Assembly: GCF_023168165.1 (NCBI RefSeq)
Contig: NZ_BQYJ01000001.1
Location: forward strand, 124,001-188,000
Length of the DNA stretch: 64,000 nucleotides
Direction: 5' to 3'
Source: Niallia sp. NCCP-28
GTDB lineage: Bacteria; Bacillota; Bacilli; Bacillales; Cytobacillaceae
Shown here: one piece after another, positions 62,969 to 64,000 of the stretch
Layout of the letters: each line of letters opens with the position of its first letter
Position numbering within the stretch: the stretch's first letter is position 1
Notes under the pieces: generated by a model
Told to the model about the DNA's origin: nothing
What the model saw: the letters and a program-made list of their open reading frames with translations, nothing else
Database searches by the model: none
Made by a program: the position numbers and the translations under genes

Positions 62969-64000
62969 TTATTCTTCAATATAAACAGGTGCCAATGTGT
63001 ACCATTCTTCTGATGGTATAACAAAGCCTTTCACACGTGAATTAATCACATACGGTGCTGAATCATTAACAATCGGAGCAAACGCTGCATCCTCCATAAT
63101 CATTGATTCTGCCTGTTTCCATAATTCTAATGCTTTATTTTCCTCTACAGAGGTAGAAGCTTTATCTAGAATCTCATCTAATTTTGTATTCACATATTTG
63201 CCAGAGTTAAAGCCACCTGGTGCTACAAATTCAGAGTGAGCCACCATAGACAGAAAATATGGAGATGTACGTCCAGATGACATTTGATTCATCCCAACAT
63301 TTGGTTTCATTCCATTGCTGTAAGCAGAATAATAAGTAATCCATTCCTGTGTATCTAAAGTAACATCTATGCCAATTTCCGCTAAATCCCTTTGAATCCA
63401 TTCAGCCATATCGACTGGAATTAATTGTCCTGAACCATCAACAGATGTTTGCAACGTTGTTTTAAATCCATCTTCCAAACCAGCTTCTTTTAGTAGTTGT
63501 TTTGCTTTCTCTGGATTGTATTCATACCATTTTTTCTCAGGATCATAGTTTACTGCACCAGGTGATTGAATCGTGTAAGCTGGCGTTACAGTTCCCTTCA
63601 ATAGTTCATTGGCAATTCCTTCTCTATTAATGGCATAGTTAATTGCTTGTCTTACTTTCTGATTCTTCATATTTTCATTATCAAAATTAAATGTTAAATA
63701 CCAAACATGTGGAGGTGTACCAGAAACAACCTTAAATCCTTGATCTTTCAAGTTTTCAATAGAGTCAGGAGACGGAACAGCAATCATATCGACCTCATCA
63801 TTTTGAAGCGCCAATACCCTTGCTGCTGGGTCTGATAATGGTCGGAAAATAACTTTATCTAACTTCGCCTTCTCTCCCCAATAGTCTTCATTTTTTACAA
63901 GAGTAATATGTTTGCCTCTTTCTCTGCTATCGAACTTAAATGGACCTGTTCCAACTGGATTTTCCCCCATACTATCATTGCCATTCTTTTTAATTGCATC
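62969..64000 (-). CDS. Peptide ABC transporter substrate-binding protein (5' part outside window)
   Basis: The C-terminal 343 codons of a family 5 extracellular solute-binding protein. The frame is open to the window edge, so the signal peptide and lobe I start are missing. Visible are NPVGTGPFKFDSRERGKHITL, RVLALQNDEVDM, KVRQAINYAINREGIANELL and PEKAKQLLKEAGL, all typical. It delivers peptides or related compounds to the DppBCDF-type transporter. It is the first gene of the operon seen here. Confidence 0.93.
   Translation of the reverse strand, partial: DAIKKNGNDSMGENPVGTGPFKFDSRERGKHITLVKNEDYWGEKAKLDKVIFRPLSDPAARVLALQNDEVDMIAVPSPDSIENLKDQGFKVVSGTPPHVWYLTFNFDNENMKNQKVRQAINYAINREGIANELLKGTVTPAYTIQSPGAVNYDPEKKWYEYNPEKAKQLLKEAGLEDGFKTTLQTSVDGSGQLIPVDMAEWIQRDLAEIGIDVTLDTQEWITYYSAYSNGMKPNVGMNQMSSGRTSPYFLSMVAHSEFVAPGGFNSGKYVNTKLDEILDKASTSVEENKALELWKQAESMIMEDAAFAPIVNDSAPYVINSRVKGFVIPSEEWYTLAPVYIEE

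Overview
The window is a low-GC, densely coded stretch of a Bacillaceae-type Firmicute chromosome. This is supported by AAGGAGG-type ribosome binding sites, T-box and TPP riboswitch leaders, a small acid-soluble spore protein of the H type, a YjcZ-type glycine/tyrosine-rich sporulation peptide, a PTS fructose operon with a CcpA cre site, and GlnR/TnrA-, Fur- and NrdR-like operators. Most genes lie on the minus strand. I could not assign genus or species from the sequence alone. There are no rRNA or tRNA genes, no CRISPR array and no prophage.

Layout. 1-12.9 kb: the 5' two thirds of ppc, a HesB-like protein, a small protein behind a Fur-type promoter, a YitT membrane protein, an Lrp regulator, a HAD hydrolase, an rRNA methyltransferase, a broken sigma-factor/ClpP chimera, an HNH protein, a DUF4173/HAAS/PadR membrane module, a second YitT protein and an AEC transporter. 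13-24.6 kb: proBA with a proline T-box, a Cof-type phosphatase, an EmrE-like exporter, a chemoreceptor, an ABC exporter behind a Fur-like box, an M20 amidohydrolase and a GNAT acetyltransferase. 24.7-31.9 kb: the complete trpEGDCFBA operon with two tandem tryptophan T-boxes. 31.9-38.7 kb: a MOSC protein, an MFS exporter, and fruRKA with a perfect cre site. 38.7-44.4 kb: a DnaQ-like exonuclease with a DUF294 nucleotidyltransferase, an intact TnpB element with its omega-RNA region, amtB, and a YjcZ peptide. 44.5-50.7 kb: thiMDE with a TPP riboswitch, then a COG0523 GTPase, a permease and a TIGR03943 protein (probable metal handling), and sspH. 51.8-55.8 kb: nrdI-nrdE-nrdF, in which nrdF is split by a 446-nt group I intron immediately before the DESIHG metal-ligand motif. 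56.2-64 kb: an amidase, a carbamoylase-type hydrolase and a dipeptide ABC transporter, probably a scavenging operon for amide or peptide nitrogen; its binding-protein gene runs off the right edge.

How the parts work together. Several operons are controlled by direct metabolite or tRNA sensing in the leader (Pro, Trp twice, TPP), others by likely protein operators (CcpA, Fur, GlnR/TnrA, NrdR). Accessory content is modest: one TnpB element, one group I intron, a 112-bp element with terminal inverted repeats, a roughly 160-bp insert bounded by 28-bp direct repeats, and four diverged copies of a dispersed intergenic repeat. I did not find a clear undescribed multi-gene system. The best leads are the 11-bp motif shared by the PadR and DUF4173 promoter regions, the Fur-box gene of unknown function at 2651-3031, the sigma::ClpP relic and the dispersed repeat family.
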